Assembly: GCA_023386315.1 (NCBI GenBank)
Contig: JAEWJZ010000001.1
Coordinates: 205,739-269,738 of the forward strand
DNA: 64,000 nucleotides
Reading direction: 5' to 3'
DNA from: Bacillota bacterium
GTDB lineage: Bacteria; Bacillota; Clostridia; Lachnospirales; Lachnospiraceae
Part shown: positions 52,585-62,234 of the stretch, piece by piece
Layout of the letters: each line of letters starts with the position of its first letter
Position numbering within the stretch: the stretch's first letter is position 1
Made by a program: the position numbers and the translations under genes
The notes under the pieces: model-generated
What the model saw: the letters and a program-made list of their open reading frames with translations, nothing else
Database searches by the model: none
Told to the model about the DNA's origin: nothing

Positions 52585-53691
52585 TTACTGTATCTGAATA
52601 TCCAGGTCAATATCTATATCTGTTTCTTTCTCTTCCTCATCTTCTATTCCAGATTTCTTTACAAAACCATATATTATACCTGTCACAACAGAACCAGCGG
52701 TTAGTGCAATTAAAAACCAAACAGGATTTTTCATCATTGGAACCACGAATATTCCACCATGGCCAGCCACAGATTCACAGCCCATCCCCACTGCAATTGC
52801 GCCCGCCAGTGCCGAACCAATCATACAGCTGGGAATCACCCTCAGCGGATCTGCTGCAGCAAAAGGAAGTACCCCTTCTGTAATAAAACACAGTCCCATG
52901 GGAAATGCAGTTTTTGCTGTTTCCAGTTCTACTTTTGAGAATTTATTTCTTTTTATAAGAGTTGCAATAAAAATACCGATCGGAGGTGTCATACCTCCTA
53001 TAATTTTTGCAGCCATAGGGCCATATATTCCATCTGCTCCCAATGCATTGGCTGCCATAGAAGCAGTCTTATTGACAGGACCTCCCATATCAAATCCCAT
53101 ACAGGCACCAATGACTCCTCCAATAACTGCCTTCGCACCTCCGTTTAGGGAAACAATCCATTTTTGAAAAACATTCATAATTAAGGATAATGGAATCGCA
53201 AACAGGCAAAGGAATATCATACCGCATATAAATGTTGAAATTACAGGTATGATCATAACCGGCATAAGACCCTCGCACCATTTAGGCAGCTTCCAGGTTT
53301 TCATCCAGTTAACAAACGCTCCTATAATGAATGCCATCAAAAGTCCACCCAGAAATCCAGCCTTCGACTGTGCCGAACAATAACCGATGACTATTCCAGG
53401 AACGATACCCGGACGTCCTGCAATGGAATAGGCAACTCCCGCAGTCATCACAGCGACAGCAAAATCCATTGCTACGGATCCGAGCTTATTTACTCCCCAC
53501 CAGAAACCTAACCATGTAAAAGGATTTAAATTAGAAAACGGAGTTGCACCCGCTTCCACTGCATTGCCAATGTTATATCCCCCAAACCCCTTGGCAAGTG
53601 CACACAATATACCGCCGCATACAACAATAGGAATCATATAAGAGATTCCAGTCATAACATGTCTTTTAACATTGAATTTCTGTTTTGCCAT
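52585..53691 (-). CDS. PTS fructose-type EIIC permease
   Basis: 368 aa, about nine to ten membrane segments. MTGISYMIPIVVCGGILCA and the GFDMGGPVNKTASMAANAL block are landmarks of FruA-type EIIC. It carries the sugar across the membrane. EIIB and EIIA are separate proteins here. A Glu/Asp-rich C-terminal tail ends the protein. Follows EIIB by 36 bases. Confidence 0.93.
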   Translation of the reverse strand: MAKQKFNVKRHVMTGISYMIPIVVCGGILCALAKGFGGYNIGNAVEAGATPFSNLNPFTWLGFWWGVNKLGSVAMDFAVAVMTAGVAYSIAGRPGIVPGIVIGYCSAQSKAGFLGGLLMAFIIGAFVNWMKTWKLPKWCEGLMPVMIIPVISTFICGMIFLCLFAIPLSLIMNVFQKWIVSLNGGAKAVIGGVIGACMGFDMGGPVNKTASMAANALGADGIYGPMAAKIIGGMTPPIGIFIATLIKRNKFSKVELETAKTAFPMGLCFITEGVLPFAAADPLRVIPSCMIGSALAGAIAVGMGCESVAGHGGIFVVPMMKNPVWFLIALTAGSVVTGIIYGFVKKSGIEDEEEKETDIDIDLDIQIQ

Positions 53692-53727
53692 TTCTTCTCC
53701 CTTCTGATACGATACCTTCTATACCTG

Positions 53728-54039
53728 CTATTTTCCCAGTTTCTGGTGAATTTTCGAGATCATACCTTTCGGACTCTTCATTATCATGCTGATGGGTATC
53801 TCAACAACCGCTTTCCCCTCAAACCGGTCCTTGTTTACCCGGATATCCGCGGCAATCAGAATAATATCTGCGTCCCGGATCTCCTCTGGTTTCAGCTCAT
53901 TTTCCACCCCAATGGACCCCTGTGTTTCCACTTTAATAAAATCCCCCATTTCTCTCGCAGCATTTTCCAGCTTTTCCTTGGCAATGTACGTGTGCGCAAT
54001 CCCCGCAGTACAGGCAGTAATAGCCAGTATTTTCAACAT
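53728..54039 (-). CDS. PTS fructose-type EIIB component
   Basis: 103 aa. AITACTAGIAHTYIAKEKLE has the phosphorylated Cys10 in the CTAGIAHT motif typical of fructose EIIB. First gene of the operon; AGGAGGG lies a few bases before the ATG. Direct repeats that may bind the PRD activator lie 50 bases upstream. Confidence 0.94.
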   Translation of the reverse strand: MLKILAITACTAGIAHTYIAKEKLENAAREMGDFIKVETQGSIGVENELKPEEIRDADIILIAADIRVNKDRFEGKAVVEIPISMIMKSPKGMISKIHQKLGK

Positions 54040-54090
54040 ATCAATCCCTCCTCTTCTTAGGTTATCTTTAGATTACCATATATAAATATA

Positions 54091-54133
54091 AAGTGGTAAA
54101 TTTAAAAAGGCATATTAAAGCGGTAAATTTTAA
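54091..54133. promoter_or_regulatory. Direct repeats upstream of the PTS operon
   Basis: AAGTGGTAAATTTAAAA (54091-54107) and AAAGCGGTAAATTTTAA (54117-54133) share the core GYGGTAAATTT with 27 bases between equivalent positions. They lie 50-95 bases upstream of EIIB, the position expected for an activator such as the PRD protein encoded in the operon. Confidence 0.5.
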
Positions 54134-54152
54134 CCCGCCAAATTATCTGTCA

Positions 54153-54193
54153 AAAAAAAGACAGACCCTGCATAAGCAAGTCTGTCTTTTTTT
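54153..54193. terminator. Terminator after the GH3 gene
   Basis: AAAAAAAGACAGAC (54153-54166) and GTCTGTCTTTTTTT (54180-54193) pair perfectly over 14 bases, with T-runs on both strands. It ends the GH3 transcript and isolates the PTS operon from it. Confidence 0.92.
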
Positions 54194-54208
54194 CTAAATC
54201 AGTAAATC

Positions 54209-56299
54209 TTAAATCTCTGCCGTCAGCTTCACCGGCTCACATCCCATAAGCTGTATGCTGGTTTCATCCGGCTGGCTGAAGCCTACATATAATTCAATGC
54301 TGTTCCCGTCTTTTATGTATTCCCCTTTCTCATTTACAACCATAAAAGCACGTTGATCAAGCTTTATTTTTACACTCTTTCTCTCCCCGCAATTCAGTTT
54401 CACCCTTTTAAATCCGCAGAGTCTGGGATTAAGAGGCGCAAATTCTGAATCCATAACCTTTACATATACCTGGATAACCTCTTCAATAACCCGGTCACCA
54501 GTGTTCTCAGCTACAGCCTCCACTTCCATATCTTCCACATTTAAATGAGCCTCAGTCATTGCCGCCCGCCCGTAGGTGAGACCATATCCAAAGGGATACT
54601 GGGGCTTACTTTCTATATAACGATAGGTTCTGTTTTTCATGGAATAATCCGTAAATTCAGGCAGATCATTTTCCGGGTCATAAAACGTCACACACAATTT
54701 CCCTGATGGAGAATAAAGGCCAAACAGGATCTCTGCAAACGCTTTTCCTCCTCTTGCTCCAGGGTACCATGCCTGTATAATGGCATCATACTTTTCCCTG
54801 GCAATGCTTAAGTCAATATCACTGCCTGCCATCATGCACAACACAACCGGAGTGCCTGTTTCAGACAGTGCCTCCATTAATTTTCTCTGAGGTTTAGGAA
54901 GCAGCAGCGACTCCTTATCTCCTGAAGCGTACTGGTTCCCCTGATCTCCTTCTTCCCCCTCCAGGAGTTCATTCAGACCCAGACACAAAATAACCACGTC
55001 ACTGTGTTCTGCTACAATTAACGCTTCTGAGATACGGTCATGGTCAAATGCCAGATTTTCTGTCTTTGGCCCGCTAATATCACAGCCTTCCGAATAGAGC
55101 ACTCTGATCTCATCTTTTGCAAATGCCTTTATTCCCTCCAGAATTGTAATGTACTCGGATGAAGTACCATGGTAATTCCCAATGAGTGCCGCCCTGCTGT
55201 CTGCATTAGGTCCAATCACCCCGATCGTTTTCACTGATCCTTTATCCAAAGGAAGGATCCCGTTATTCTTTAACAGAACCATACTCTCCCTGGCAGCACG
55301 CTCTGAAAGCTCCAGATGCTTCTTACACTCCACCATCTCATAAGGAATGGAATCAAATTCGTTTTCATCAAACAGTCCCAGCAGATATCTGGTAGTAAAC
55401 AGGCGTGTACAGGATTCTGTAATCGCCTCCTCGCTTACCAGCCCATGCTCATATGCGTTTAATATATGAAGATAGGTATTGCCGCAGTTTAAATCACAGC
55501 CAGCATTTAATGCCATGGCTGCAGAAGTTTTTGCATCAGGACTAATTAAATGGCGTTCATGGAAATCACGGATTGCCCAGCAATCCGAAACATAATGCCC
55601 CTCAAATCCCCATTCACCTCTTAAAATATCCTGCATTAAAGCTTTGCTGGCACAACAGGGTTCGCCATTCGTCCGGTTATATGCCCCCATAACAGCTTCG
55701 GACTTTCCTTCTTTTACTGCTGCTTCAAATGCAGGCAGATAGGTTTCTCTTAAATCCTTTAAGGAAACTTCCGCATTAAACTCATGACGAAGAGCTTCAG
55801 GACCGGAATGAACAGCAAAATGTTTCACACAGGCTGCCGCTTTCATGGTCTCTTTCTCTCCCTGGAGTCCTTTTATGTAAGCAACGCCAAGCCTGCTGCT
55901 TAAATAAGGGTCTTCCCCGTAAGTCTCCTGTCCTCTGCCCCATCTGGGATCCCGGAATATATTAACATTTGGTGACCAGAAAGTCAGTCCTTTATAAATA
56001 TCCCTGTCATCCTGTCTGGCAAACGCATTGTATTTGGCTCTTCCTTCTTCTGCAATGACCTCTGCAATTTCATGCACCAGCTCCTCGTCAAAAGCTGCCG
56101 CCATACCAATGGCCTGAGGAAAACTGGTTGCTGTACCGGCTCTTGCCACTCCGTGAAGCGCTTCGTTCCACCAGTTATAAGCTGGTATACCCAGTCTGCG
56201 TACAGGCGGCGCGTCATATCGCAGCTGGCTTGCCTTCTCTTCTAATGTCATACTTGATACTAACTGTTCCGCTCTTTTTCGCGCTTCTTTCCGATCCAC
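54209..56299 (-). CDS. Glycoside hydrolase family 3 (beta-xylosidase/beta-glucosidase type)
   Basis: 696 aa. The N-terminal barrel holds RDPRWGRGQETYGEDPYLSS and the nucleophile Asp239 in HYVSDCWAI; the second alpha/beta domain and a fibronectin III-like C-terminus follow. SDC rather than SDW and the WNEALHG motif are seen in xylosidase-like GH3 enzymes. No signal peptide, so it works on imported oligosaccharides. The start is GTG with AGGAGG 8 bases upstream. Last gene of the transporter operon. Exact specificity needs assay. Confidence 0.9.
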   Translation of the reverse strand: MDRKEARKRAEQLVSSMTLEEKASQLRYDAPPVRRLGIPAYNWWNEALHGVARAGTATSFPQAIGMAAAFDEELVHEIAEVIAEEGRAKYNAFARQDDRDIYKGLTFWSPNVNIFRDPRWGRGQETYGEDPYLSSRLGVAYIKGLQGEKETMKAAACVKHFAVHSGPEALRHEFNAEVSLKDLRETYLPAFEAAVKEGKSEAVMGAYNRTNGEPCCASKALMQDILRGEWGFEGHYVSDCWAIRDFHERHLISPDAKTSAAMALNAGCDLNCGNTYLHILNAYEHGLVSEEAITESCTRLFTTRYLLGLFDENEFDSIPYEMVECKKHLELSERAARESMVLLKNNGILPLDKGSVKTIGVIGPNADSRAALIGNYHGTSSEYITILEGIKAFAKDEIRVLYSEGCDISGPKTENLAFDHDRISEALIVAEHSDVVILCLGLNELLEGEEGDQGNQYASGDKESLLLPKPQRKLMEALSETGTPVVLCMMAGSDIDLSIAREKYDAIIQAWYPGARGGKAFAEILFGLYSPSGKLCVTFYDPENDLPEFTDYSMKNRTYRYIESKPQYPFGYGLTYGRAAMTEAHLNVEDMEVEAVAENTGDRVIEEVIQVYVKVMDSEFAPLNPRLCGFKRVKLNCGERKSVKIKLDQRAFMVVNEKGEYIKDGNSIELYVGFSQPDETSIQLMGCEPVKLTAEI

Positions 56300-56326
56300 T
56301 AATCTTTCCTCCTGAAAATTTATGTC

Positions 56327-57181
56327 TTATCCCTTTACTGCACCCGTTGTAAGTCCGTCTACAATCTGGTTGCTGAATATACTGTAAACAACAATCGTCG
56401 GTGCAATCGCTATAATAATTGCCGCAAACATCTGAACATAGTTTGTGGCATAGGGACCTACAAAGTAAGTCAGAGTTACGGGAAGAGTTTTTTTTGCAAC
56501 GTCAGATATAAATACCATGGCCAGCAGCAACTCATTCCAGTTGCCTACAAATGTCATAATACCTGCAACAAACATCCCAACTCTGGAGAGTGGCAGTCCA
56601 ATTGTGATAAAACAGCCATAGATGGAGCATCCATCAATACATGCTGCTTCAAATATCTCATTGGGCATGCTTTTAAAGAATCCTGTCATTAAAAAGATCG
56701 TCATTGGAAGGGAAAACGTAATATATGGAATTACCAGTCCAATCAGCTGATTGGTTAAATGCCAGTTGGAAAAGCGGACAAAAAGCGGTATCAGAACACA
56801 ATGTACCGGTATCATCATTCCAATCAGGAAATACTGCATCATATATTTAAGAAAACCCAGCCTCATTCTGGCAATGGCAAATGCCGCCATGGCTCCGATC
56901 AGCAGACTGATTACCAATGCACTGGTACATACAATAACGGAATTTAAGGTTGCAACCCCTAACTGACCGTTGGTCCATGCAAAGATGTAGTTACCCAGCT
57001 GAAGAACACTTGGTGGTGTAAATGGTGAGGTCAGCACTTCCCTGTTTGACTTTAAAGAAACACTCAGCATCCAGAACAGCGGAAGTAAATACACAAGAGC
57101 CAGCGCAAGCAGCAATGCATATAAAAGCACATTGGCTGCAGTAATCTTTTTCTTTTCTTTCTGGTTATCTTCTATTTTCAT
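56327..57181 (-). CDS. Sugar ABC transporter permease, MalG type
   Basis: 284 aa, six membrane segments. The EAA loop reads EIFEAACIDGCSIYGCF with the following TIGLPLSR, typical of CUT1 inner-membrane components. Pairs with the MalF-type permease 13 bases upstream and the solute-binding protein. No ATPase gene is present in the operon, so a shared MsmK/UgpC-type ATPase must serve it. Confidence 0.92.
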   Translation of the reverse strand: MKIEDNQKEKKKITAANVLLYALLLALALVYLLPLFWMLSVSLKSNREVLTSPFTPPSVLQLGNYIFAWTNGQLGVATLNSVIVCTSALVISLLIGAMAAFAIARMRLGFLKYMMQYFLIGMMIPVHCVLIPLFVRFSNWHLTNQLIGLVIPYITFSLPMTIFLMTGFFKSMPNEIFEAACIDGCSIYGCFITIGLPLSRVGMFVAGIMTFVGNWNELLLAMVFISDVAKKTLPVTLTYFVGPYATNYVQMFAAIIIAIAPTIVVYSIFSNQIVDGLTTGAVKG

Positions 57182-57194
57182 TGTTTTCCTCCCC

Positions 57195-58082
57195 CTAAGA
57201 TTCGTAGGTTTCTACTTTTATGCATTTATTGATGAGGAATGTGGCTAAAAGGCATAAAATAAGCAGTACCATGGAAATCGCACTGGCATAACCATATTTA
57301 TAATATTTGAATCCCTGTGTATATAAATGGGTAGCAAGCACATCGGTGCGATGGTTTGGTCCGCCCTGGGTCATATTATAAATCAGATCAAAAAACTTAA
57401 GAGAACCGATACAGTTCAAAGAAAGAGTTGTTACCAGCATAGGTTTGATTAATGGCAGCGTTATAAAACGGAAAGACTGTCCTTTGGACGCTCCGTCGAT
57501 ATAGGAAGCTTCATAGATATCTCTTGATATCCCGCTGATCTGAGCCATATAAAGCATCATATTCTGACCCGCGTACTGCCACAAAGCGACAAATCCGATC
57601 ACCCACATGGGGAGAGGGATGAATCCTTTGGTATCAAACAGCCAGTTGGGTCCCTGGATACCAAATGTGCTCAAAAGATTATTAATACCTATTTTAGGAT
57701 TGAAAAGAAACGCCCATAAAAGACCAAGCGCAGCTGATGAAAGTACGCAGGGAAGGTAATAGATATTCTTAAATAAGTTCCTGCCTGCCTTAATATTCGT
57801 CAGTAAAACCGCCAGGAATAAACCGACAATCTGCTGGGTAACACCAGAGAAAAGCATAAAAAATATGGAGTTTTTTAAAGCGATCTTCATGGTCTCGTCA
57901 CTGGTGAATAAATCTATGTAATTTTTCAATCCGACAAAGTCCGGTTTCGTCAGTCCCGTATAATTACACAGGGAATAGTAGATAACCTGGATAATCGGAA
58001 CAAATAAAATCAGAGTGAATAAAAGGAATGCCGGCGCAATAAAAACCAAAGCCGCTTTCTTATCCTCCAATAGCCTGTTCAT
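57195..58082 (-). CDS. Sugar ABC transporter permease, MalF type
   Basis: 295 aa, six membrane segments. The EAA loop is DIYEASYIDGASKGQSF followed by ITLPLIKPM. ATG 58082 has GAGAGG 7 bases upstream; a longer in-frame start at 58136 would run through the intercistronic hairpin and is rejected. Partner of the MalG-type permease. Confidence 0.92.
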   Translation of the reverse strand: MNRLLEDKKAALVFIAPAFLLFTLILFVPIIQVIYYSLCNYTGLTKPDFVGLKNYIDLFTSDETMKIALKNSIFFMLFSGVTQQIVGLFLAVLLTNIKAGRNLFKNIYYLPCVLSSAALGLLWAFLFNPKIGINNLLSTFGIQGPNWLFDTKGFIPLPMWVIGFVALWQYAGQNMMLYMAQISGISRDIYEASYIDGASKGQSFRFITLPLIKPMLVTTLSLNCIGSLKFFDLIYNMTQGGPNHRTDVLATHLYTQGFKYYKYGYASAISMVLLILCLLATFLINKCIKVETYES

Positions 58083-58103
58083 ATGGCTGCCTCTCTTTCT
58101 ATA

Positions 58104-58144
58104 ATGAGGGTATGCAAAGGCATTTATGCTTCGCATACCCTCAT
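58104..58144 (-). promoter_or_regulatory. Intercistronic stem-loop between binding-protein and permease genes
   Basis: ATGAGGGTATGC (58104-58115) and GCATACCCTCAT (58133-58144) form a perfect 12-bp stem with a partly paired loop. There is no U-run. Such hairpins commonly protect the binding-protein message and reduce permease expression. Confidence 0.75.
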
Positions 58145-58155
58145 CATCCTGTCAA

Positions 58156-59517
58156 TTATTTTTTCCGGACATTCTTATCATAGAAATCCTGTACCTTCTG
58201 AAGTGCCTGTTCCGGAGTAGCGTTTCCAAGGAATACATCCACCATGGCAGCATCAAATGTATCTCCTGCTTCCACGCTTGCCAGTGATTCATTATAGAAT
58301 CCCAATGTACCCGTTACATTCTTTAAGATGTCATTAATATAAGCAAACTGCTTTGGAGCCTTATCATAATCAATGGCAACCTTGGTAACCGGAATCTTGC
58401 CGGCAACTTCTGCCGTATATTTCTGAGCTGTGTCATCGGTAAACATTTTCATAAGTGCAAGGGCTGCTTCTTTGTGTTTTGTAGTTGAACTCATAACAAG
58501 GTTATCTGTTTTTACGATCATACGGTTTGGATCTGATCCACCATCAATAGCCGGGAACTGGAATACTCCGCATTTGTCTTCAAACTCCGGATTATTTCCG
58601 TTGATCTGAGCAATTGCCCATGAGCCCTGAACCAGCATGGCTGCGTCTCCGTTATAGAAGTTTGCAGTTGCCTGATCGTTGGAATCTCCGGCTGCTGTAT
58701 CCTGGAAATACTGGGAAAGTTCTTTTAATTTCGTTGCTGCATCAAGGAAAGTAGGACTGGTCCAGTCAAGAGTTCCTGCATTTACCCCAACCAGATTATC
58801 CGGACCGCCTTCACGGTCGCAGAGATAACCGGCTATCATGGACAAACACCATGCAGTACCTGCAGAACAGGAAATTGGAGTATAACCGGCTTCTTTAATC
58901 TTTTTACATGCTGCAAGAAGTTCGTCGTAGGTTTTTGGAACCTCAACTCCTGCCTTTTTAAATATATCTGTATTGTAAAATACGCAGGCAGCTGCAAAGT
59001 TTGTAGGAATTGCCATTATCTTTCCGTCATATGTAATACGTTCAAAGATACCGTCTGTAAAATTACCATACCACTGTGCTTCCTGGTTTTTCAGAATATC
59101 GGTCAAATCTGCCGCTGCACCAGATTCCACATACTGGGTTAAATTAGGTCCAGGATTGCAGATAAAAACATCAGGTGTATTGCCTGAAGTAACTAACGCA
59201 TTCAATTTTGTCGGATATTCCTCCAGATTTGTAGTTACAACATTACAGTAATACTTCCCCTTATACTGTTCATTAAACCGGTCTATCACCTGCTTATAGC
59301 CCTTGCTGATCAAATCTTCTGTTGCATTTAAATCATCCCAGAACATCCATGTAATCTGCTCTTCCTTGCCTGTTGCAGTAACAGAACCGGAAGTGGTCTC
59401 TGTGGCTGCGCCAGATGATCCGGCACCTCCACTGGTATCTGTCGATACCCCGCATCCGGAAAGTGACCCCAATACAAGTGCTGCTGCCAAAAACCCCGAT
59501 ACAAATTTCTTTACCAT
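58156..59517 (-). CDS. Extracellular solute-binding lipoprotein for oligosaccharides
   Basis: 453 aa. Signal peptide with lipobox LGSLSGC at about residue 22, a Ser/Thr/Gly linker and a family 1 (CUT1) binding fold: ITWMFWDDLNATEDL, then ALVTSGNTPDVFICNPG and AMLVQGSWAIAQI. It delivers a sugar to the two permeases. AGGAGG lies 6 bases before ATG 59517. The GH3 and GH43 neighbours suggest xylo- or arabinoxylo-oligosaccharides, an inference. Confidence 0.92.
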   Translation of the reverse strand: MVKKFVSGFLAAALVLGSLSGCGVSTDTSGGAGSSGAATETTSGSVTATGKEEQITWMFWDDLNATEDLISKGYKQVIDRFNEQYKGKYYCNVVTTNLEEYPTKLNALVTSGNTPDVFICNPGPNLTQYVESGAAADLTDILKNQEAQWYGNFTDGIFERITYDGKIMAIPTNFAAACVFYNTDIFKKAGVEVPKTYDELLAACKKIKEAGYTPISCSAGTAWCLSMIAGYLCDREGGPDNLVGVNAGTLDWTSPTFLDAATKLKELSQYFQDTAAGDSNDQATANFYNGDAAMLVQGSWAIAQINGNNPEFEDKCGVFQFPAIDGGSDPNRMIVKTDNLVMSSTTKHKEAALALMKMFTDDTAQKYTAEVAGKIPVTKVAIDYDKAPKQFAYINDILKNVTGTLGFYNESLASVEAGDTFDAAMVDVFLGNATPEQALQKVQDFYDKNVRKK

Positions 59518-59844
59518 ACCTTTCCTCCTTAACAATCTTCGCATTTTTTGTAGCGTTAATGATATGCTATAACTCTATCAGAATTCTGTCCTGTTTTCTT
59601 TATAATTATTGCCTCTCTATTACTAATTATTGCTATTATATTATTTTGTTCATACTTTGCTTTTAAACGTAATATACATAATATACTTTTTGTATTCCTG
59701 TTTTTTGTATCATTTAACTATTACGAAAATAAAATATGCCTGTTTTAGTATTTCATATTGATATTTAAGGAAGTATATTTTATAATTTTTTTAATAGCAA
59801 AAGCAATTATTCATTGTCATTAATAAATATAGGGAGGACTTACT
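59518..59844. other. AT-rich divergent intergenic region
   Basis: 327 bases without a gene, lying between the binding-protein gene and the divergent AraC regulator gene. It is very AT-rich and holds a CAGAATTCTG palindrome (59579-59588) and many A/T runs. It should contain both promoters and AraC-type binding sites, but no pair of boxes stands out enough to call. Confidence 0.6.
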
Positions 59845-60705
59845 TTGATTGAAAATCTGAAAGGAACTCATGAGACTGTAAATTATAAAGAATATACCAA
59901 TATCCGTCTGTACGACAATACCCAGGCAGAAGACTATCCTTCCCACTGGCATACTCCACTTGAAATCATCATGCCTCTTACCGGCAAATACACCATTGTT
60001 TTGAGCACACACAGCATTGACTTAAAACCAGGTGATATTATCCTGATCTGCCCGGGCGTTATTCACGCATTAAAAGCGCCAAAATCCGGACGCCGGATTA
60101 TTTTTCAGGCTGAGCTTCCCATGTTTCACGAGATCAAAGAGCTGGAATCCATACTCACGCTGCTAAATCCTACATTTCTCATCACACCGGAGCTTTACCC
60201 CTCTATACATGATCAGCTTTATCACTATACGCTGGAAATTATGGAAGAATACAGAAAAGACATGCCCCTTACAGAAACAAAGATTTATTCCAGGCTCTTA
60301 GAGATGTTCGCTCTCATCGGACGCAACCATACCCAGCAGGTCAGCTCTCTGGATATCGGCAACATCCAGCAAAAGAAATATGCCGAGAAGTTTATTTATA
60401 TCTGCAATTACATCAGCAGCCACTGTACGGAAGAATTAACACTGGAAGAAGTTGCCGCTCTCCTCGGCTTTAGCAAATACCATTTTTCCCGCCTGTTTAA
60501 ACAATTTGCAAATATTTCTTTCTATAAATATGTTAATAAAAAGCGGATTGCCGTTGCCGAAACACTGTTAATTAACCCTCAACTGTCTGTTACCGAGGTA
60601 GCACTGCGTTCCGGCTTTTCCAGCCCCTCCGCTTTTATACGTATGTTTAAAATCATTAAATCCTGTACTCCCACAGAATTCCGTCAGATGTATATACAGA
60701 ATTAA
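59845..60705 (+). CDS. AraC-family transcriptional regulator
   Basis: 286 aa. The N-terminal cupin-like domain has PSHWHTPLEIIMPLTGKY and LKPGDIILICPGVIHA; the C-terminal double HTH has LTLEEVAALLGFSKYHFSRLFK and VTEVALRSGFSSPSAFIRMFK. The start is TTG at 59845 with GGGAGG 7 bases upstream. Placed between the transport/GH3 operon and the GH43/esterase operon, it probably activates both on sensing a pentose oligosaccharide. Its last 4 bases overlap the convergent GH43 gene. Confidence 0.92.
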   Translation: MIENLKGTHETVNYKEYTNIRLYDNTQAEDYPSHWHTPLEIIMPLTGKYTIVLSTHSIDLKPGDIILICPGVIHALKAPKSGRRIIFQAELPMFHEIKELESILTLLNPTFLITPELYPSIHDQLYHYTLEIMEEYRKDMPLTETKIYSRLLEMFALIGRNHTQQVSSLDIGNIQQKKYAEKFIYICNYISSHCTEELTLEEVAALLGFSKYHFSRLFKQFANISFYKYVNKKRIAVAETLLINPQLSVTEVALRSGFSSPSAFIRMFKIIKSCTPTEFRQMYIQN

Positions 60706-62225
60706 TCCGCAAACTCTGCATGAAGCGGTCCAAAAACAGCCGAGCGGCCGGAAGCTTCGTGTACGGCAGATGCATAAACGCCAACAGTACAGCCGGTGAA
60801 TCCTCCGGCTTTTTGTGAACAGAGATCTTTAATATCCAAAGGCTGTCCTGTTATCTGTTTATCAATCTCAACAGTAAGTATCTGACCTTGTCCACGCAGC
60901 CGGATCTGATGAATACTGCCGGCAACCTCCGTTCTGCTCCATTCCTCCCGTTCATTTCCTTTTCTGATTACAGTAACCGCTTCCAGCCGTCCTTCCCTTT
61001 CACGAACAATCGCTTTTACATAATGCGTTTCATTATAAAAATAGAGAAGTCCTGCCTCCTCAGTTCCGTTTGGTTCTGACTCCATAGTCACCTGTATATC
61101 GAACGTCCGGGATAAAAGCCTGATTCCAATGTAAGCAGGTACCGACAAATCTTCCATCGTTTCAGGGAGAAAAGGCAGATGCAGCCTGCCATCCGCCATT
61201 TTCGCAGGCAGCCGGGCCGGATGGTCCCTTAAACCAATGCAGCGCATATCAAGGTGTTCTGCCCACACAATATCCGCGGCAGGCAGCAAAACCTTCTGCT
61301 CATTATCAGTAACGGAGGTTTCCAGGCATTCCGGAACCTTACCCAAACCCGGACTTACCACAGGCCAGTCATCCTCCCATATTACGTCTGCAAGAAATGT
61401 TTCCCGTCCCAGCTCCGCACAGCCGTTTAAAGGTCTTGTTCCAAGCATGACCATAAACCATTCTCCACCCGTCGTTTCAACCAAGTCTCCGTGCCCGATA
61501 CACTGTACAGGGTTCGTGCGCCCCAGATGGCGGTGCGTCAGAACGGGATTATTAGGACAGGATTCGTATGGGCCATAAAGGTTTTTGCTCCGCGCGACTG
61601 TCACGCTGTGGTTAAACTCAGTTCCTCCCTCCGCAAGAATGAGATAATACATCTGACCGATCCGGTACAGATGAGGCCCCTCTGCCCATATCGTCCGTTT
61701 CATGCTTCCGTCAAATAAAACAACCGGTTTGTTCACAAGCCTTTTTTCCTTTAAGTCAAGCTCCTGAATCCATATCTCACAATCTCCGTAATAAGCCGGA
61801 TGTTCCTTTGTCCGCTGTCCGATATAATAACAGGCATCTTCTTCGAAATACAGACTGGGATCAATTCCAGGCGCAGCCGTGAGGAAAACAGGATCTGACC
61901 ATGGTCCTTTGGGATCTTCGGCTGTAACATAAAAATTTCCGCCACCGGATACATTGGTGGCAATTACATAAAACAAACCTTTGTGGTACCTGATTGTCGG
62001 AGCATAAATACCTTCGGAAACACTGGCTCCTGCAAGACGAAGCTGCTCCTTCCGTTCCAGAACATGTCCGATTAAAATCCAGTTTTTCAGTTCACAGCTT
62101 TGAAAAACAGGGATACCAGGTGCATATGCAAAAGTAGAATGAACCATGTAGTAATCATCTCCAACCCTGCATATGGATGGATCAGGATAAAAGCCTTTTT
62201 GTATTGGATTTGTTATTTTTATCAT
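60702..62225 (-). CDS. Glycoside hydrolase family 43 (xylosidase/arabinofuranosidase)
   Basis: 507 aa. The five-bladed propeller has the catalytic base Asp15 in FYPDPSI, the pKa-modulating Asp in APGIDPSLYF and the general acid Glu in WAEGPHLY. A C-terminal beta-sandwich (from about residue 310) resembles the accessory domain of GH43 xylosidases. No signal peptide, so it is intracellular. AGGAGG lies 5 bases before the ATG. Follows the esterase by 9 bases in the same operon. Confidence 0.92.
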   Translation of the reverse strand: MIKITNPIQKGFYPDPSICRVGDDYYMVHSTFAYAPGIPVFQSCELKNWILIGHVLERKEQLRLAGASVSEGIYAPTIRYHKGLFYVIATNVSGGGNFYVTAEDPKGPWSDPVFLTAAPGIDPSLYFEEDACYYIGQRTKEHPAYYGDCEIWIQELDLKEKRLVNKPVVLFDGSMKRTIWAEGPHLYRIGQMYYLILAEGGTEFNHSVTVARSKNLYGPYESCPNNPVLTHRHLGRTNPVQCIGHGDLVETTGGEWFMVMLGTRPLNGCAELGRETFLADVIWEDDWPVVSPGLGKVPECLETSVTDNEQKVLLPAADIVWAEHLDMRCIGLRDHPARLPAKMADGRLHLPFLPETMEDLSVPAYIGIRLLSRTFDIQVTMESEPNGTEEAGLLYFYNETHYVKAIVREREGRLEAVTVIRKGNEREEWSRTEVAGSIHQIRLRGQGQILTVEIDKQITGQPLDIKDLCSQKAGGFTGCTVGVYASAVHEASGRSAVFGPLHAEFAD

Positions 62226-62234
62226 GGAAGCCTC

